In this document: one piece after another, positions 1 to 8,928 of the stretch
Layout: each line of letters opens with the position of its first letter
Numbering within the stretch: the stretch's first letter is position 1
Program-made: the position numbers and the translations under genes
Source of the DNA: Oscillospiraceae bacterium
GTDB taxonomy: Bacteria > Bacillota > Clostridia > Oscillospirales > Ruminococcaceae
Assembly: GCA_902363145.1 (NCBI GenBank)
Contig: CABIZB010000001.1
Location: 124,001-188,000, forward strand
DNA: 64,000 nt
Direction: 5' to 3'
The notes under the pieces: generated by a model
The model's database searches: none
What the model saw: only the letters and a program-made list of their open reading frames with translations
What the model was told of the DNA's origin: nothing

Positions 1-70
1 ATAGATCCCAAAAAACTTTTTCCGCAAATTGGCTTTTCACAATAATTAAAACTATAGAGAGGGAAACATT

Positions 71-976
71 ATGAAACAAATAAATAAAAAAATATGGGCT
101 TTTGCAATATTATCGGTGCTTGTATTTACTGCGTGCGATAAAGCAAATGAAACAACTGTCGATGAAACATCACAGGGAAATACTCAATCTTCCGTTATGG
201 AAAATGACGAAGCATCATCAGCCGATATTGTTCAATCGTCTGCTCAGGAGGCGGCTGATAACAATGATCAGCTTGATGAAAACAATGAGCAAATGCCTGA
301 GCCTTTTGATAATAACGGCGATTCAGGTGGCGATATGAATTCTGATTTTTATCAACCGTGTATATCACAATTCGATAGTGTTCCCGGTTCATTGCTTGAT
401 ATAAGGCCGTCGGGCGAAGTGGACGAATGGCTTAATAATCATTTTTCGAGAAAAGGTGCGGTATCAAGTATCAAAGATTATCTGAATGTGTATTCATTTA
501 TTACTGACTTTAATATAACCAAGGAAGAAGCAGCATCTGCACTTGAAGATTACATTGATTCAGAATATGAAAGTGTAAGAATAACACAGGATCAATTTAA
601 TATATTATTTTCCGGCGATATTGAATTGATTACAAAAACATTTGCGTCGGAGTATTCTATAGTGCATGATGATAACATCTACAGTCCTGAATGGATCTAC
701 ACGCATTCACAAAGCGATTATGAAGCCGCAGGTATAAATGCGGAAGACCTTGCAGAAAAAGTACCGATGTACGCAAATTTAAACTTAACGGAAGCGGCAA
801 GAGCTGCTTTTTCAGATAAGCTGTCAAGTTATACAGGTGTTGCCATAAATATAGAACCCGTTCAAATATATTCAGAAACGCCATCAAGCGTTATTACCGA
901 TGATATTGGCATAGTTGAGTCAGAGGATACCGTTAACAGCGATGACGAAATACCTGTAAATATTGATGATGAATAA
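71..976 (+). CDS. Putative lipoprotein of unknown function
   Basis: The 301-residue product begins with a short basic segment, a hydrophobic core and a lipobox-like FTAC at about residues 19-22, so it is probably lipidated and held on the outer face of the membrane. Residues 25-90 are acidic, low-complexity and rich in Ser, Gln, Asp and Asn, a likely flexible linker. The central part, about 95-270, looks folded but I recognise no family. The tail is acidic again. AGAGGG lies about 8 bases before the ATG. A bidirectional terminator follows, and the next gene points the other way, so this gene is probably monocistronic or the end of an operon beginning outside the window. Confidence 0.7.
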   Translation: MKQINKKIWAFAILSVLVFTACDKANETTVDETSQGNTQSSVMENDEASSADIVQSSAQEAADNNDQLDENNEQMPEPFDNNGDSGGDMNSDFYQPCISQFDSVPGSLLDIRPSGEVDEWLNNHFSRKGAVSSIKDYLNVYSFITDFNITKEEAASALEDYIDSEYESVRITQDQFNILFSGDIELITKTFASEYSIVHDDNIYSPEWIYTHSQSDYEAAGINAEDLAEKVPMYANLNLTEAARAAFSDKLSSYTGVAINIEPVQIYSETPSSVITDDIGIVESEDTVNSDDEIPVNIDDE

Positions 977-1031
977 TTGTTGAGGCAAGATATAATGCTG
1001 CATCTGAAGTAAAAACAGGTGCGTAATTTAT

Positions 1032-1064
1032 AAACAGCTCCCGCAGCAGTGTGGGAGCTGTTTT
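1032..1064. terminator. Bidirectional intrinsic terminator
   Basis: An 11-bp stem (AAACAGCTCCC with GGGAGCTGTTT) encloses a 10-base loop, with a T run on the plus side. It separates the convergent lipoprotein and phoR-like genes and probably ends both transcripts. Confidence 0.8.
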
Positions 1065-1070
1065 GCTGTA

Positions 1071-2792
1071 TTACTGAACAGGTGCTATTGCCGTCTGCTG
1101 GGTCATGGGGAGCATTACCGTAAATACGGTTCCCTTGCCGTCCTCGCTGTCAACGGAAATGCTTCCGTGGTGGAGGGCTGCGATGTGCTTTACGATAGAA
1201 AGTCCCAGTCCCGTGCCGCCTGTCTGCTTGGAATGGCTCTTGTCAACACGGTAGAAACGCTCAAAAATGCGTCCCTGATGCTCCTTTGGTATGCCTATGC
1301 CGTTGTCTGCCACGGTTATAACAGCCTTGTCGCCTGCACGGCTCACATCTACAAGCACCTTTCCGCCTGGGCGGTTATATTTCACGGCGTTTTCGGTAAG
1401 GTTGTATATCATTTCGTAGATATAGCCGCCGTTTGCCTGAATTGTAACGTCGCTGCCACTGACAGAAAGGTCTATTTCCAGACGCTTTGCCTTTTCGGCG
1501 AGATTTTCGGCGACCTCCTTTGCAACAGCTGAAAGGTTGGTCTCGGTGAAAATTTCCGAGTGATTTTCCTCTATCTCCGACAGCCTGATGATGTCGTTTA
1601 TAACGTTCAGTAGGCGGTTGGCCTCGTCATATATGCGCTTGCCGTATCTGCGGATATCGTCGCCGTCGGTTATCATTCCGCCGCCCAGCATTTCCGCAAA
1701 GCCCCTTATGGTGGTAAGGGGAGTTTTCAGCTCATGGGAAACATTTGCGGAGAAATCACGGCGCATTTCCTCTGCCAGATGTATCTCCGTTTCATCGACG
1801 ATGATTATAACAGCGCCCGAAAGCTTATCCTCGGAGCTTATGCGGCTGATGAACGCCCTGAGGAAACGTCCCTCGGAGGAAAATGTGCCTGTAACGCTGG
1901 CAGCGCACTTTGACTGCTCAATAAGCTCCATGAAATCTGTATTCCGGCAGAACTCAATGATGTTTCGTCCGCTTTCCGCAGGGAAAACGGGGTTTACCAG
2001 ATCGCAGGCGCTGCGGTTGATGGAGATGATATCATCGTTGCGGTCAATTAGTATCATGCCCTCGGTCATGTTTGCGGTTATGAGACCAATGGTGTTCTTT
2101 TCGGCGGAAAGCGAGGCGATGTAGTCCTTTATCTCACGCTTCATGCGTGCCACAAGCTTTACCATGGGGAGCAGCTCCTCATACTCGCCGTAATCGGCGA
2201 TGCTTTCCTCAATGGTGTCATCAAAAACGTCCATGGACTTAATCATTTTGCGTATTGGTGTGACGATGTTTTCCGAAAGCTTCATGGAAACCACCACAGC
2301 CACCACCATTACCAGACCCCATGCCGCAAGGAAAATGGGTATCGCACCAAGGAAAATGGCGGAAATTCCCTGAGTATTGCAGGAGAAACGGATTATTCCC
2401 CCGTCAGTTTTTACGGCATAGTAGTAGGTGCGCCTTGAAAGGGTGTTTGAGTAACGCTCGGCAGTGCCGCTGCCGTTTTCTATTGCCTGCCGCACCTCGG
2501 GACGGTCAAGGTGATTTTCGCTGAGAGCTGCGGGAGAAGTGCTGTCGTAAAGAACATTTCCATCGTTATCTATCATAGTCACACGGACGTCGAAGCTGAC
2601 GGCGTTTTTCATTACGTCGTATATTTCCTCGGGCTTGTCGGTGAAGCTCAGGGCTGTGTCTGCGGAGGACATAAGAGCGTCCCTTGCTTCTTTTGAATAA
2701 AGCTCGTAGCCGATAAGCATGAACAGTATTCCCAGTACAAGCACGGCTGTCATCACAATAGTGCTTATAGCTTTACAAATTCGGTTCTGCAT
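1071..2792 (-). CDS. phoR: PhoR-like sensor histidine kinase
   Basis: Membrane sensor kinase of a two-component system. Transmembrane helices at about 9-30 and 145-170 flank an extracellular sensor of about 110 residues. A HAMP-like linker, a PAS domain (about 235-340) and a HisKA domain follow, with the phospho-acceptor His353 in VSHELKTPLT. The HATPase domain keeps its N box (ENAVKYN), DNGIGIP and GTGLGLS motifs. The order TM-sensor-TM-HAMP-PAS-HisKA-HATPase is that of Firmicute PhoR/WalK kinases. It follows the response regulator by 18 bp. The Na+/phosphate cotransporter upstream supports a phosphate role, but the exact signal is inferred; a WalK-type cell-wall role is the alternative. Confidence 0.85.
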   Translation of the reverse strand: MQNRICKAISTIVMTAVLVLGILFMLIGYELYSKEARDALMSSADTALSFTDKPEEIYDVMKNAVSFDVRVTMIDNDGNVLYDSTSPAALSENHLDRPEVRQAIENGSGTAERYSNTLSRRTYYYAVKTDGGIIRFSCNTQGISAIFLGAIPIFLAAWGLVMVVAVVVSMKLSENIVTPIRKMIKSMDVFDDTIEESIADYGEYEELLPMVKLVARMKREIKDYIASLSAEKNTIGLITANMTEGMILIDRNDDIISINRSACDLVNPVFPAESGRNIIEFCRNTDFMELIEQSKCAASVTGTFSSEGRFLRAFISRISSEDKLSGAVIIIVDETEIHLAEEMRRDFSANVSHELKTPLTTIRGFAEMLGGGMITDGDDIRRYGKRIYDEANRLLNVINDIIRLSEIEENHSEIFTETNLSAVAKEVAENLAEKAKRLEIDLSVSGSDVTIQANGGYIYEMIYNLTENAVKYNRPGGKVLVDVSRAGDKAVITVADNGIGIPKEHQGRIFERFYRVDKSHSKQTGGTGLGLSIVKHIAALHHGSISVDSEDGKGTVFTVMLPMTQQTAIAPVQ

Positions 2793-2810
2793 TTGCTTTT
2801 CCTTTCAGGG

Positions 2811-3494
2811 TCATAAGCTGATCTTGTAGCCTACGCCACGGACGGTATGGATAATGTTTGCGCAGCCTGCCTGCTCCAGCTTCTGGCGGAGAGTCTTTAC
2901 ATGAGCGTCAACAGTGCGGGATTCTCCTGCGAACTGATAGCCCCATACACGCTCCATGAGCTGTTCTCTGGTGAGAACAATGTCCCTGTTCTGGAGCATA
3001 CACAGCAGCAGCTCGAACTCCTTGTATGTAAGCTCCACGTCCTTTTCGCCCACAGTCACCTTGTGCTTGGGAGCGTCAAGAACGAGATTTGCCACTATGT
3101 ACTGTTCAGCCGCAGCGGAGCCTGTGCCGCCTGCTCTTCTGAGGACTGCCTTCACACGGGAGAGCAGCTCCATTATGCCGAAAGGCTTTGTAATGTAATC
3201 GTCCGCACCTGCTTCAAGGCCGTTTACCTTGTCAAGCTCGGTGGAGCGGGCTGTGAGCATTATTACGGGGATATCTGCATACATACCTGCTTTCAGCTCG
3301 CTGAGTATCTTGAGGCCGTCTTTTCCGGGAAGCATTATATCAAGCAGGATAAGGGAGGGGATCTTTCTTCTCAGACCCTCTTCAAAGGACTTTGCCTCTG
3401 CAAATGAGCTTACCTCGTAGCCGCCTGTTTTAAGGGCGCAGGTTATAAGCTCTCTGATGCCGTCGTCATCTTCAACACAATAAATGGTTGCCAT
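2811..3494 (-). CDS. phoB: PhoB/OmpR-family response regulator
   Basis: The 227-residue protein has an N-terminal receiver domain, with the acidic pair ED at 8-10, phospho-acceptor Asp in LLDIMLPGKDG near residue 52 and Lys in ITKPFG near 103. A C-terminal winged-helix DNA-binding domain follows (ELTYKEFELL, then RTVDAHVKTLRQKL and VRGVGYKI). AAGGAG lies before the ATG. It is co-directional with and probably co-transcribed with the kinase 18 bp downstream. The symbol follows the likely phosphate role suggested by the neighbouring Na+/Pi cotransporter; target promoters cannot be read from this window. Confidence 0.85.
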   Translation of the reverse strand: MATIYCVEDDDGIRELITCALKTGGYEVSSFAEAKSFEEGLRRKIPSLILLDIMLPGKDGLKILSELKAGMYADIPVIMLTARSTELDKVNGLEAGADDYITKPFGIMELLSRVKAVLRRAGGTGSAAAEQYIVANLVLDAPKHKVTVGEKDVELTYKEFELLLCMLQNRDIVLTREQLMERVWGYQFAGESRTVDAHVKTLRQKLEQAGCANIIHTVRGVGYKISL

Positions 3495-3537
3495 ATGAAT
3501 TTCTCCTTTTCATTACACGGATTTTACACAGGAAATT

Positions 3538-3568
3538 AAAAAGCGCATCGGATTTGCCGATACGCTTT
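3538..3568 (-). terminator. Intrinsic terminator after the Na+/Pi cotransporter
   Basis: On the minus strand, AAAGCG-T-ATCGG and CCGAT-G-CGCTTT form a stem with a 5-base loop, followed by a T run. It lies between the cotransporter and the response regulator and may end or reduce readthrough into the two-component genes. Confidence 0.6.
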
Positions 3569-3626
3569 CTGTTACTATTATTACTTACTCGCATATCGTG
3601 CAGGCGTTATAGCCTCAGCGAGTTAT

Positions 3627-5396
3627 TTATTTTTCTGCTGCCTTGGGCAGAACATACTTTATGGAATATTCCTTGTACTGCTTGATGAAATCCTCATTGC
3701 CCTCGCTCTTCAGCTCGTTAAGGTACTGGTGATTATCAAAGCTGTTGTCGTTTATCTGGATAAGATTTACAGCAACATTTGAGCAGTGGTCGGAAACTCT
3801 TTCAAGATCGGTGAGAAGGTCGGTAAAGATGAAGCCCTGTTCAATGGTGCATATCTTTTCCTGAAGTCTCTCAACGTGTCGTGTTTTCATTTCGTTTCGC
3901 AGGGTATCGACAACCTCTTCAAGAGGCTCAACACGCCTTGCAAGGGAGATATCCTTTGCTTCAAAGGCTCTTACCGTAAGATCAAGTATATCTTCAATAG
4001 CCTTGAACATTACCTGAAGCTCACGTTTTGCCATGTCGGAGAACTCAACATTCTTTTCGTGTATCTCCTTGGCGGTGTCAAGAATGTTCACTGCATGGTC
4101 GGATATTCTTTCAAAATCGCCTATGGAGTGGAGCAGACATGATACCGTTCTGCTGTCGTCCATTGTCATGCTTCTGCCCGAAAGTTTTACAAGGTATGTG
4201 CCTGTAATATCCTCGTACTTATCTATGCTGTCCTCGTTGTCAATTATCATCTGGGCCTTGTCCTCGTCGTAGTGCTTCAGGACATCGAATGCGATGAGTA
4301 TAGTATCCTTTGCGAGGGAAGCCATTCTGTTGGTAACGTTTCTGCACTGCTCGATAGCAACGCCGGGAGTGCTGAGGAAACGGTCGTCCAGAAGAACGGG
4401 GGATTCGCTGTCGTCCTTCACCTCGTCACGGATAGTGAGGTATGCCAGCTTTTCAAGCAGGTTTGTGAAGGGGAGCAGCAGCAGGGTGGTGCCGATATTG
4501 AATATTGTATGCACCAGTGCGATTGAGAAACCTGTTACAGTGGAATCCTTGAAAGAAAAATCAATGAAATAATCAAGTGTGTAATAAACAGTCAGCGCCA
4601 GCACAGTTCCGATTATGTTGAAGTAAAGATGAACTGCTGCAACACGCTTGGCGTTCTTGTTTGCGCCCGCCGAGGAAAGAATTGCGGTGATGCAGGTACC
4701 GATATTCTGACCGAGGATAATAGGGAATGCGGTGCCGAATGTTATCTTTCCGCTCTGGGAAAGGGACTGGAGCATACCCACGGAAGCGGCGGAGGACTGA
4801 ATGATAGCTGTAAGCAGAGCGCCAACCATTACGCCGAGTAGGGGGTTTTTGAAAAGTGTCAGGAGAGACTCAAAGGATTCGGAGTCTTTAAGGGGAGCCA
4901 TGGAGTTGCCCATGGTGTCCATACCTATCATCAGCAGGGCAAATCCAACGAGAATGCCGCCGATGTCCTTTTTCCTGCCATTCTTTGTAATCATTCGCAT
5001 GACCACGCCGATAAGTGCGAGTACGGGAGCAAAGTTTTCGGGCTTGCACAGCTGAATGGCGATGGTGTCGCCCTCCAGACCCGAGAGGCTCAGGAGCCAT
5101 GTGGTGACTGTGGTTCCGATGTTTGCGCCCATTATAATGGATATCGCCTGCGAGAGGCGCATGATGCCTGAGTTTACGAAGCCTACCAGCATTACTGTGG
5201 TCGCTGATGATGACTGTACAACAGCCGTTACCAGAACACCCAGCAGAAGGCCTTTAAAGCGGTTTGAGGTTAGTTTTTCGAAGATCTGCTCCAGCTTTCC
5301 GCCTGCGAGTTTTTCAAGCTTGTCGCTCATAAGGCTCATTCCGTAAAGGAACATTGCGAGACCACCGAAAAGCTGAATGACATTGAACACTGACAT
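3627..5396 (-). CDS. Na+/phosphate cotransporter with PhoU-like domain
   Basis: Sodium-coupled phosphate carrier of the NptA/PNaS (YjbB-like) family, 589 residues. The membrane part (about 1-320) carries the two inverted QSS repeats of the family, VVQSSSATTVMLVGFV near residue 60 and IIQSSAASVGMLQ near 195, plus the glycine motif MGANIGTT and its partner LGQNIGTC. The C-terminal ~220 residues form a helical PhoU-like domain (ISDHAVNILDTA, VSDHCSNVAVNL). It is transcribed ahead of the PhoBR-like pair but with a terminator in between. Its 5' leader holds the compact structured element at 5417-5501. Substrate is inferred from the family. Confidence 0.88.
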   Translation of the reverse strand: MSVFNVIQLFGGLAMFLYGMSLMSDKLEKLAGGKLEQIFEKLTSNRFKGLLLGVLVTAVVQSSSATTVMLVGFVNSGIMRLSQAISIIMGANIGTTVTTWLLSLSGLEGDTIAIQLCKPENFAPVLALIGVVMRMITKNGRKKDIGGILVGFALLMIGMDTMGNSMAPLKDSESFESLLTLFKNPLLGVMVGALLTAIIQSSAASVGMLQSLSQSGKITFGTAFPIILGQNIGTCITAILSSAGANKNAKRVAAVHLYFNIIGTVLALTVYYTLDYFIDFSFKDSTVTGFSIALVHTIFNIGTTLLLLPFTNLLEKLAYLTIRDEVKDDSESPVLLDDRFLSTPGVAIEQCRNVTNRMASLAKDTILIAFDVLKHYDEDKAQMIIDNEDSIDKYEDITGTYLVKLSGRSMTMDDSRTVSCLLHSIGDFERISDHAVNILDTAKEIHEKNVEFSDMAKRELQVMFKAIEDILDLTVRAFEAKDISLARRVEPLEEVVDTLRNEMKTRHVERLQEKICTIEQGFIFTDLLTDLERVSDHCSNVAVNLIQINDNSFDNHQYLNELKSEGNEDFIKQYKEYSIKYVLPKAAEK

Positions 5397-5416
5397 TTAA
5401 TGCTCATCCTTTCATT

Positions 5417-5501
5417 GTACCGTTGCGCCTGACTGCGTATCCAAGCGGTTTCCCAAACCGCACGGTACTTTTCATAAAAAACACATTTTCTCACACGCAG
5501 T
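5417..5501 (-). promoter_or_regulatory. Structured 5' leader, riboswitch candidate
   Basis: Read on the minus strand, a 7-bp outer stem (GTACCGT with ACGGTAC, 5462-5468 and 5417-5423) encloses a perfect 7-bp hairpin (GCGGTTT-GGG-AAACCGC, 5461-5445), which stacks directly on it, and a 21-base 3' linker. Within the linker ATACGCAGT (5440-5432) can pair over 9 bp, one of them G-U, with ACTGCGTGT at 5501-5493, outside the outer stem; this would make a pseudoknot. The element ends about 20 bases before the cotransporter start codon. Such compactness is typical of small-ligand riboswitches. A cation sensor such as the Na+-I (DUF1646) class would fit the gene, but I cannot confirm any class by eye. 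Confidence 0.5.
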
Positions 5502-5502
5502 T

Positions 5503-5529
5503 ATTGTAACACAAATAAGTGAATTTCAA
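5503..5529 (-). promoter_or_regulatory. Candidate promoter of the Na+/Pi cotransporter
   Basis: TTGAAA (5529-5524) and TACAAT (5508-5503) are 15 bp apart, short for sigma-A, but the -10 is preceded by TGT, giving an extended -10. The implied start, near 5496, is inside the first pseudoknot strand, so the real start may be slightly further upstream. Confidence 0.45.
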
Positions 5530-5685
5530 ATAGTCCTATTGTAAAATTTACGTAAAATATGATAAATCTGTTTAAAAATATGTACAGCAGCCTTTACAGA
5601 CTTTTCGTGGAACGCATTTAAGCGGCATATATCTGTATAGATTTCTTTAAAAAATATGAAAAAAATTATTTTGTTAAATCCGTTA

Positions 5686-5714
5686 TTGATTTTATTTGCA
5701 GAATGTGGTACACT
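5686..5714 (+). promoter_or_regulatory. Candidate glgP promoter
   Basis: TTGATT (5686-5691) and TACACT (5709-5714) are 17 bp apart, about 70 bases before the glycogen phosphorylase start. A small hairpin (GCCGC-AGGT-GCGGC, near 5745) lies in the leader. The match is moderate. The rest of 5530-5680 is AT-rich and shows nothing else clear. Confidence 0.35.
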
Positions 5715-5784
5715 ATATTTATTGATTTGTTTTACAGTTCTTTCGCCGCAGGTGCGGCAAAATATATTCGGGAGGATTATTCAG

Positions 5785-8139
5785 ATGGATAAATCACAGT
5801 TTACCTCAAAGATCAATGAAAATCTTATGATCGACGGAAGAACAGACATAAGCCACGCAACTCCCCGCCAGCTTCACAACGCTGTTGCAAGGGCTGTTAT
5901 GAGCGACATTATCCCTCTCTGGAATGAAACAGAGGAAAGACATAATTCCAAGCGCAGAGCATATTACCTCTCCGCTGAGTTTCTTATGGGAAGAGCAGTG
6001 TTCAACAACCTTTACTGCGCAGGTCTTCTTGATGAGGCAAAGCAGATATTCTCCGACAACGGCATTGACATTGCCTGCCTGGAGGAAATAGAGGACGCTT
6101 CCCTGGGCAACGGCGGTCTCGGCAGACTTGCAGCCTGCTTCCTTGACTCAGCAGCTGCCTGCGATATACCCCTCAACGGCTACGGTATCAGATATAAGTA
6201 CGGACTTTTCAAGCAGTCTATCGAAAACGGCTTCCAGAGAGAGGCTGCCGATCCCTGGCTGGATTACGGCGACGCATGGAGCGTAAGATGCGACAAGGAC
6301 GCTGTTATAGTTGAATTTGCAGATCAGACCGTAAAGGCTGTTCCTTACGATACACCTATCATCGGCTACGACAGAAAGGCTGTAAATACTCTCCGTCTCT
6401 GGCAGGCTGAGAGCATTAAGGGCTTTGATTTCTGGAAGTTTGATAACCAGGATTACATGGGCGCTTCCGAGAGCAATATCATGGCTGATGCCATAAACGA
6501 TGTTCTTTACCCCAACGATAACACCGAAAAGGGCAGAAGACTGAGACTTAAGCAGCAGTATTTCTTCGTATCCGCTTCCGTTCAGGACGTTATCAGACGC
6601 TACAAGGCAAAGTACGGCGAGGATTTCTCCCACTTTGCAGAGTGCTACGCTCTTCAGCTCAACGATACTCACCCCACAGTTGCCATTGCTGAGCTCATCA
6701 GAATATTCATGTTCAAGGAAGGTCTTTCCTTCAAGGAAGCATTCGATATCGTTCAGAAGACCTGCAACTACACCAACCACACCGTTATGGGCGAGGCTCT
6801 GGAAAAGTGGAACATCGACCTGTTCAAGAGCGTTATCCCCACAGTTTATGAGATCATTCTCATGATAAACGACTACCTCAAAAAGTACCTTAAGTCTATC
6901 GGTCAGACCGAGGAGCAGATAAACTCCAAGCTCATTGTTGACGGCAGCGTTATCCACATGGCAAGAATGGCTATCTTCGCTTCCGCACACACCAACGGCG
7001 TTGCACAGCTCCACACAAATATCCTTATGCACGATGTTCTTAAGGACTGGTATGAGATATTCCCCGACCGCTTCCAGAACAAGACCAACGGTATTACCCC
7101 CAGAAGATGGCTGGGTCTATGCGATCCCGAGCTTTCCGCTCTTATCACCGAGAAGATAGGCGACGGCTGGCAGACTGACCTTGACAGACTGGCAGGTCTT
7201 AAGAAGTTCGTTGATGACGGCGACACCATCAACCGCTTCATGGCTATCAAGAGAACCAAGAAGGAGCAGCTCTGCGCTTACATCAAGGAGCATGAGGGCA
7301 TTGACCTTTCTCCCGATTTTGCTTTTGATATCCAGGTAAAGCGTCTCCACGAGTACAAGAGACAGCTTCTCAATGCTTTCTCCATTATGGACCTTTACTT
7401 CCAGATAAAGGATCACAAGCTGCCCGATCTCCAGCCCACAGCGTTCATCTTCGGCGCAAAGGCTGCTCCCGCATACCGCAGAGCAAAGGGCATCATCAAG
7501 TATATCAATGAGGTGGCAAAGCTTGTTAACAACGACCCCGATACCAAGGATAAGCTGAAGGTCATCTTCGTTCAGAACTACAACGTTTCCTACGCTGAAA
7601 AGCTCATTCCCGCAGCAGATATCTCCGAGCAGATCTCAACAGCGGGTCTGGAGGCTTCAGGTACAGGCAACATGAAGTTTATGCTCAACGGCGCAGTTAC
7701 TCTTGGAACCTATGACGGCGCTAACGTTGAGATCGTTGAGGAAGCAGGCTGGGAGAATGAGTATATCTTCGGCGCAAGAGTTGAGGAGATAGACGCTATC
7801 AAGGCAACTTACAAGCCCAAGGAGAAGATATACAACCGCAACGATCGTGTAAAGCGTGTTGTAAATACTTTGGTTGACGGCACATTCAACGACGGCGATA
7901 CAGGAATGTTCGGCGAGCTGTTCAACTCCCTTATCAACGGTGCAAGCTGGCACAAGCCCGATAACTACTTCCTTCTCACCGATCTGGAGGGCTATGTTGA
8001 CACCAAGCTGCGTGCTCTCTACGATTACAAGAACAGAAACGTATTCAGCAAGAAGTGCTGGATGAACATTGCAAGCGCTGGCAAGTTCTCTTCCGACAGA
8101 ACTGTAAGACAGTATGCCGAAGAGCTCTGGAAGCTTTGA
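5785..8139 (+). CDS. glgP: Glycogen/maltodextrin phosphorylase
   Basis: Releases glucose-1-phosphate from alpha-1,4-glucans by phosphorolysis in the cytoplasm. At 784 residues it has the family's usual length. Recognisable stretches are LSAEFLMGRA near the N terminus, DASLGNGGLGRLAACFLDS, QLNDTHPT, KTNGITPRRW and the pyridoxal-phosphate site EASGTGNMKFMLNGA with Lys631. The ATG at 5785 was chosen because GGAGG lies 9 bases before it and the next residues match the usual N terminus. An upstream in-frame ATG at 5656 would add 43 hydrophobic residues unlike the family. It is flanked by its own candidate promoter and terminator and is probably monocistronic. Confidence 0.95.
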   Translation: MDKSQFTSKINENLMIDGRTDISHATPRQLHNAVARAVMSDIIPLWNETEERHNSKRRAYYLSAEFLMGRAVFNNLYCAGLLDEAKQIFSDNGIDIACLEEIEDASLGNGGLGRLAACFLDSAAACDIPLNGYGIRYKYGLFKQSIENGFQREAADPWLDYGDAWSVRCDKDAVIVEFADQTVKAVPYDTPIIGYDRKAVNTLRLWQAESIKGFDFWKFDNQDYMGASESNIMADAINDVLYPNDNTEKGRRLRLKQQYFFVSASVQDVIRRYKAKYGEDFSHFAECYALQLNDTHPTVAIAELIRIFMFKEGLSFKEAFDIVQKTCNYTNHTVMGEALEKWNIDLFKSVIPTVYEIILMINDYLKKYLKSIGQTEEQINSKLIVDGSVIHMARMAIFASAHTNGVAQLHTNILMHDVLKDWYEIFPDRFQNKTNGITPRRWLGLCDPELSALITEKIGDGWQTDLDRLAGLKKFVDDGDTINRFMAIKRTKKEQLCAYIKEHEGIDLSPDFAFDIQVKRLHEYKRQLLNAFSIMDLYFQIKDHKLPDLQPTAFIFGAKAAPAYRRAKGIIKYINEVAKLVNNDPDTKDKLKVIFVQNYNVSYAEKLIPAADISEQISTAGLEASGTGNMKFMLNGAVTLGTYDGANVEIVEEAGWENEYIFGARVEEIDAIKATYKPKEKIYNRNDRVKRVVNTLVDGTFNDGDTGMFGELFNSLINGASWHKPDNYFLLTDLEGYVDTKLRALYDYKNRNVFSKKCWMNIASAGKFSSDRTVRQYAEELWKL

Positions 8140-8176
8140 TATTTCCATAAACAGAAGGTCAAAGACGACTGAAATC

Positions 8177-8205
8177 AACAGCCGACCGCAAGTCGGCTGT
8201 TTTTC
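8177..8205 (+). terminator. glgP terminator
   Basis: ACAGCCGAC and GTCGGCTGT form a perfect 9-bp stem with a 5-base loop followed by TTTT. It ends glgP just before the AzlC gene. Confidence 0.85.
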
Positions 8206-8226
8206 TGCGTTTGGAAAGGATTTTTT

Positions 8227-8928
8227 ATGAGTTCGGATTTTTTTAAAGGAATGAGGCACGGCATACCAATAGCATTGGGATATCTTTCCGTGTCCTTCGG
8301 ATTTGGCATACTTGCCGTTAATATGGGGCTTACAGTGGCTCAGGCAGTGGGCATATCGGTAACGAACCTTACCTCCGCAGGTCAGGTAATGGGCGTTACG
8401 GTCATAGCAGCAGGAGGCTCACTTTTTGAAATGGCGCTGACCCAGCTTGTCATCAACCTGAGATATGCACTTATGGGTCTGTCGCTGTCAAGAAAGCTGG
8501 ACAGCAGCTTTAATACGCCGAGGAGAATGCTTGTATCCTACGGCATCACCGATGAGATATTCGCCGTGGCATCCGCACAGCCCAAAAAAGTATCTCCGCA
8601 ATATATGTACGGGCTGATACTTGTATCGTTCCTTGGCTGGAGCATAGGCACGTTCATCGGCGCATTTTCGGGTCAGATACTTCCCCAGTCTATCATAAAC
8701 GCCATGGGAATAGTGCTGTACGGAATGTTCATTGCAATAGTTATCCCCGTTGCGAAGCGCAAGAAGAGCGTGCTTTCCGTCGCCATATTTGCGGCAATAC
8801 TGTCGCTGATGTTCAAATATGTGCTTACCATGGTAAGCAGCGGATTTGCTATCATAATCAGCGGTGCAGGCGCTTCCGCACTGGGAGCAATGCTCTTTAA
8901 GGACGAAGAGGAGGCTGAGGAAGAATGA
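8227..8928 (+). CDS. azlC: AzlC-family amino acid exporter, large subunit
   Basis: Large subunit of the branched-chain amino acid exporter family (LivH/AzlC). The 233-residue protein starts with GIPIALGYLSVSFGFGILA, typical of AzlC, and has about six to seven membrane helices with an internal symmetry. A short acidic tail (DEEEEAEEE) ends it. AAAGGA lies about 7 bases before the ATG. Its stop overlaps the start of the AzlD partner by 4 bp, so the two are translationally coupled, as usual for this pair. Substrate range, branched-chain amino acids or analogues, is inferred from the family. Confidence 0.9.
   Translation: MSSDFFKGMRHGIPIALGYLSVSFGFGILAVNMGLTVAQAVGISVTNLTSAGQVMGVTVIAAGGSLFEMALTQLVINLRYALMGLSLSRKLDSSFNTPRRMLVSYGITDEIFAVASAQPKKVSPQYMYGLILVSFLGWSIGTFIGAFSGQILPQSIINAMGIVLYGMFIAIVIPVAKRKKSVLSVAIFAAILSLMFKYVLTMVSSGFAIIISGAGASALGAMLFKDEEEAEEE

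Noticed and set aside
5656..5784. N-terminal extension of glycogen phosphorylase by 43 residues
   Set aside because: The added residues are hydrophobic and unlike the family, the candidate promoter lies inside them, and GGAGG stands before the ATG at 5785.
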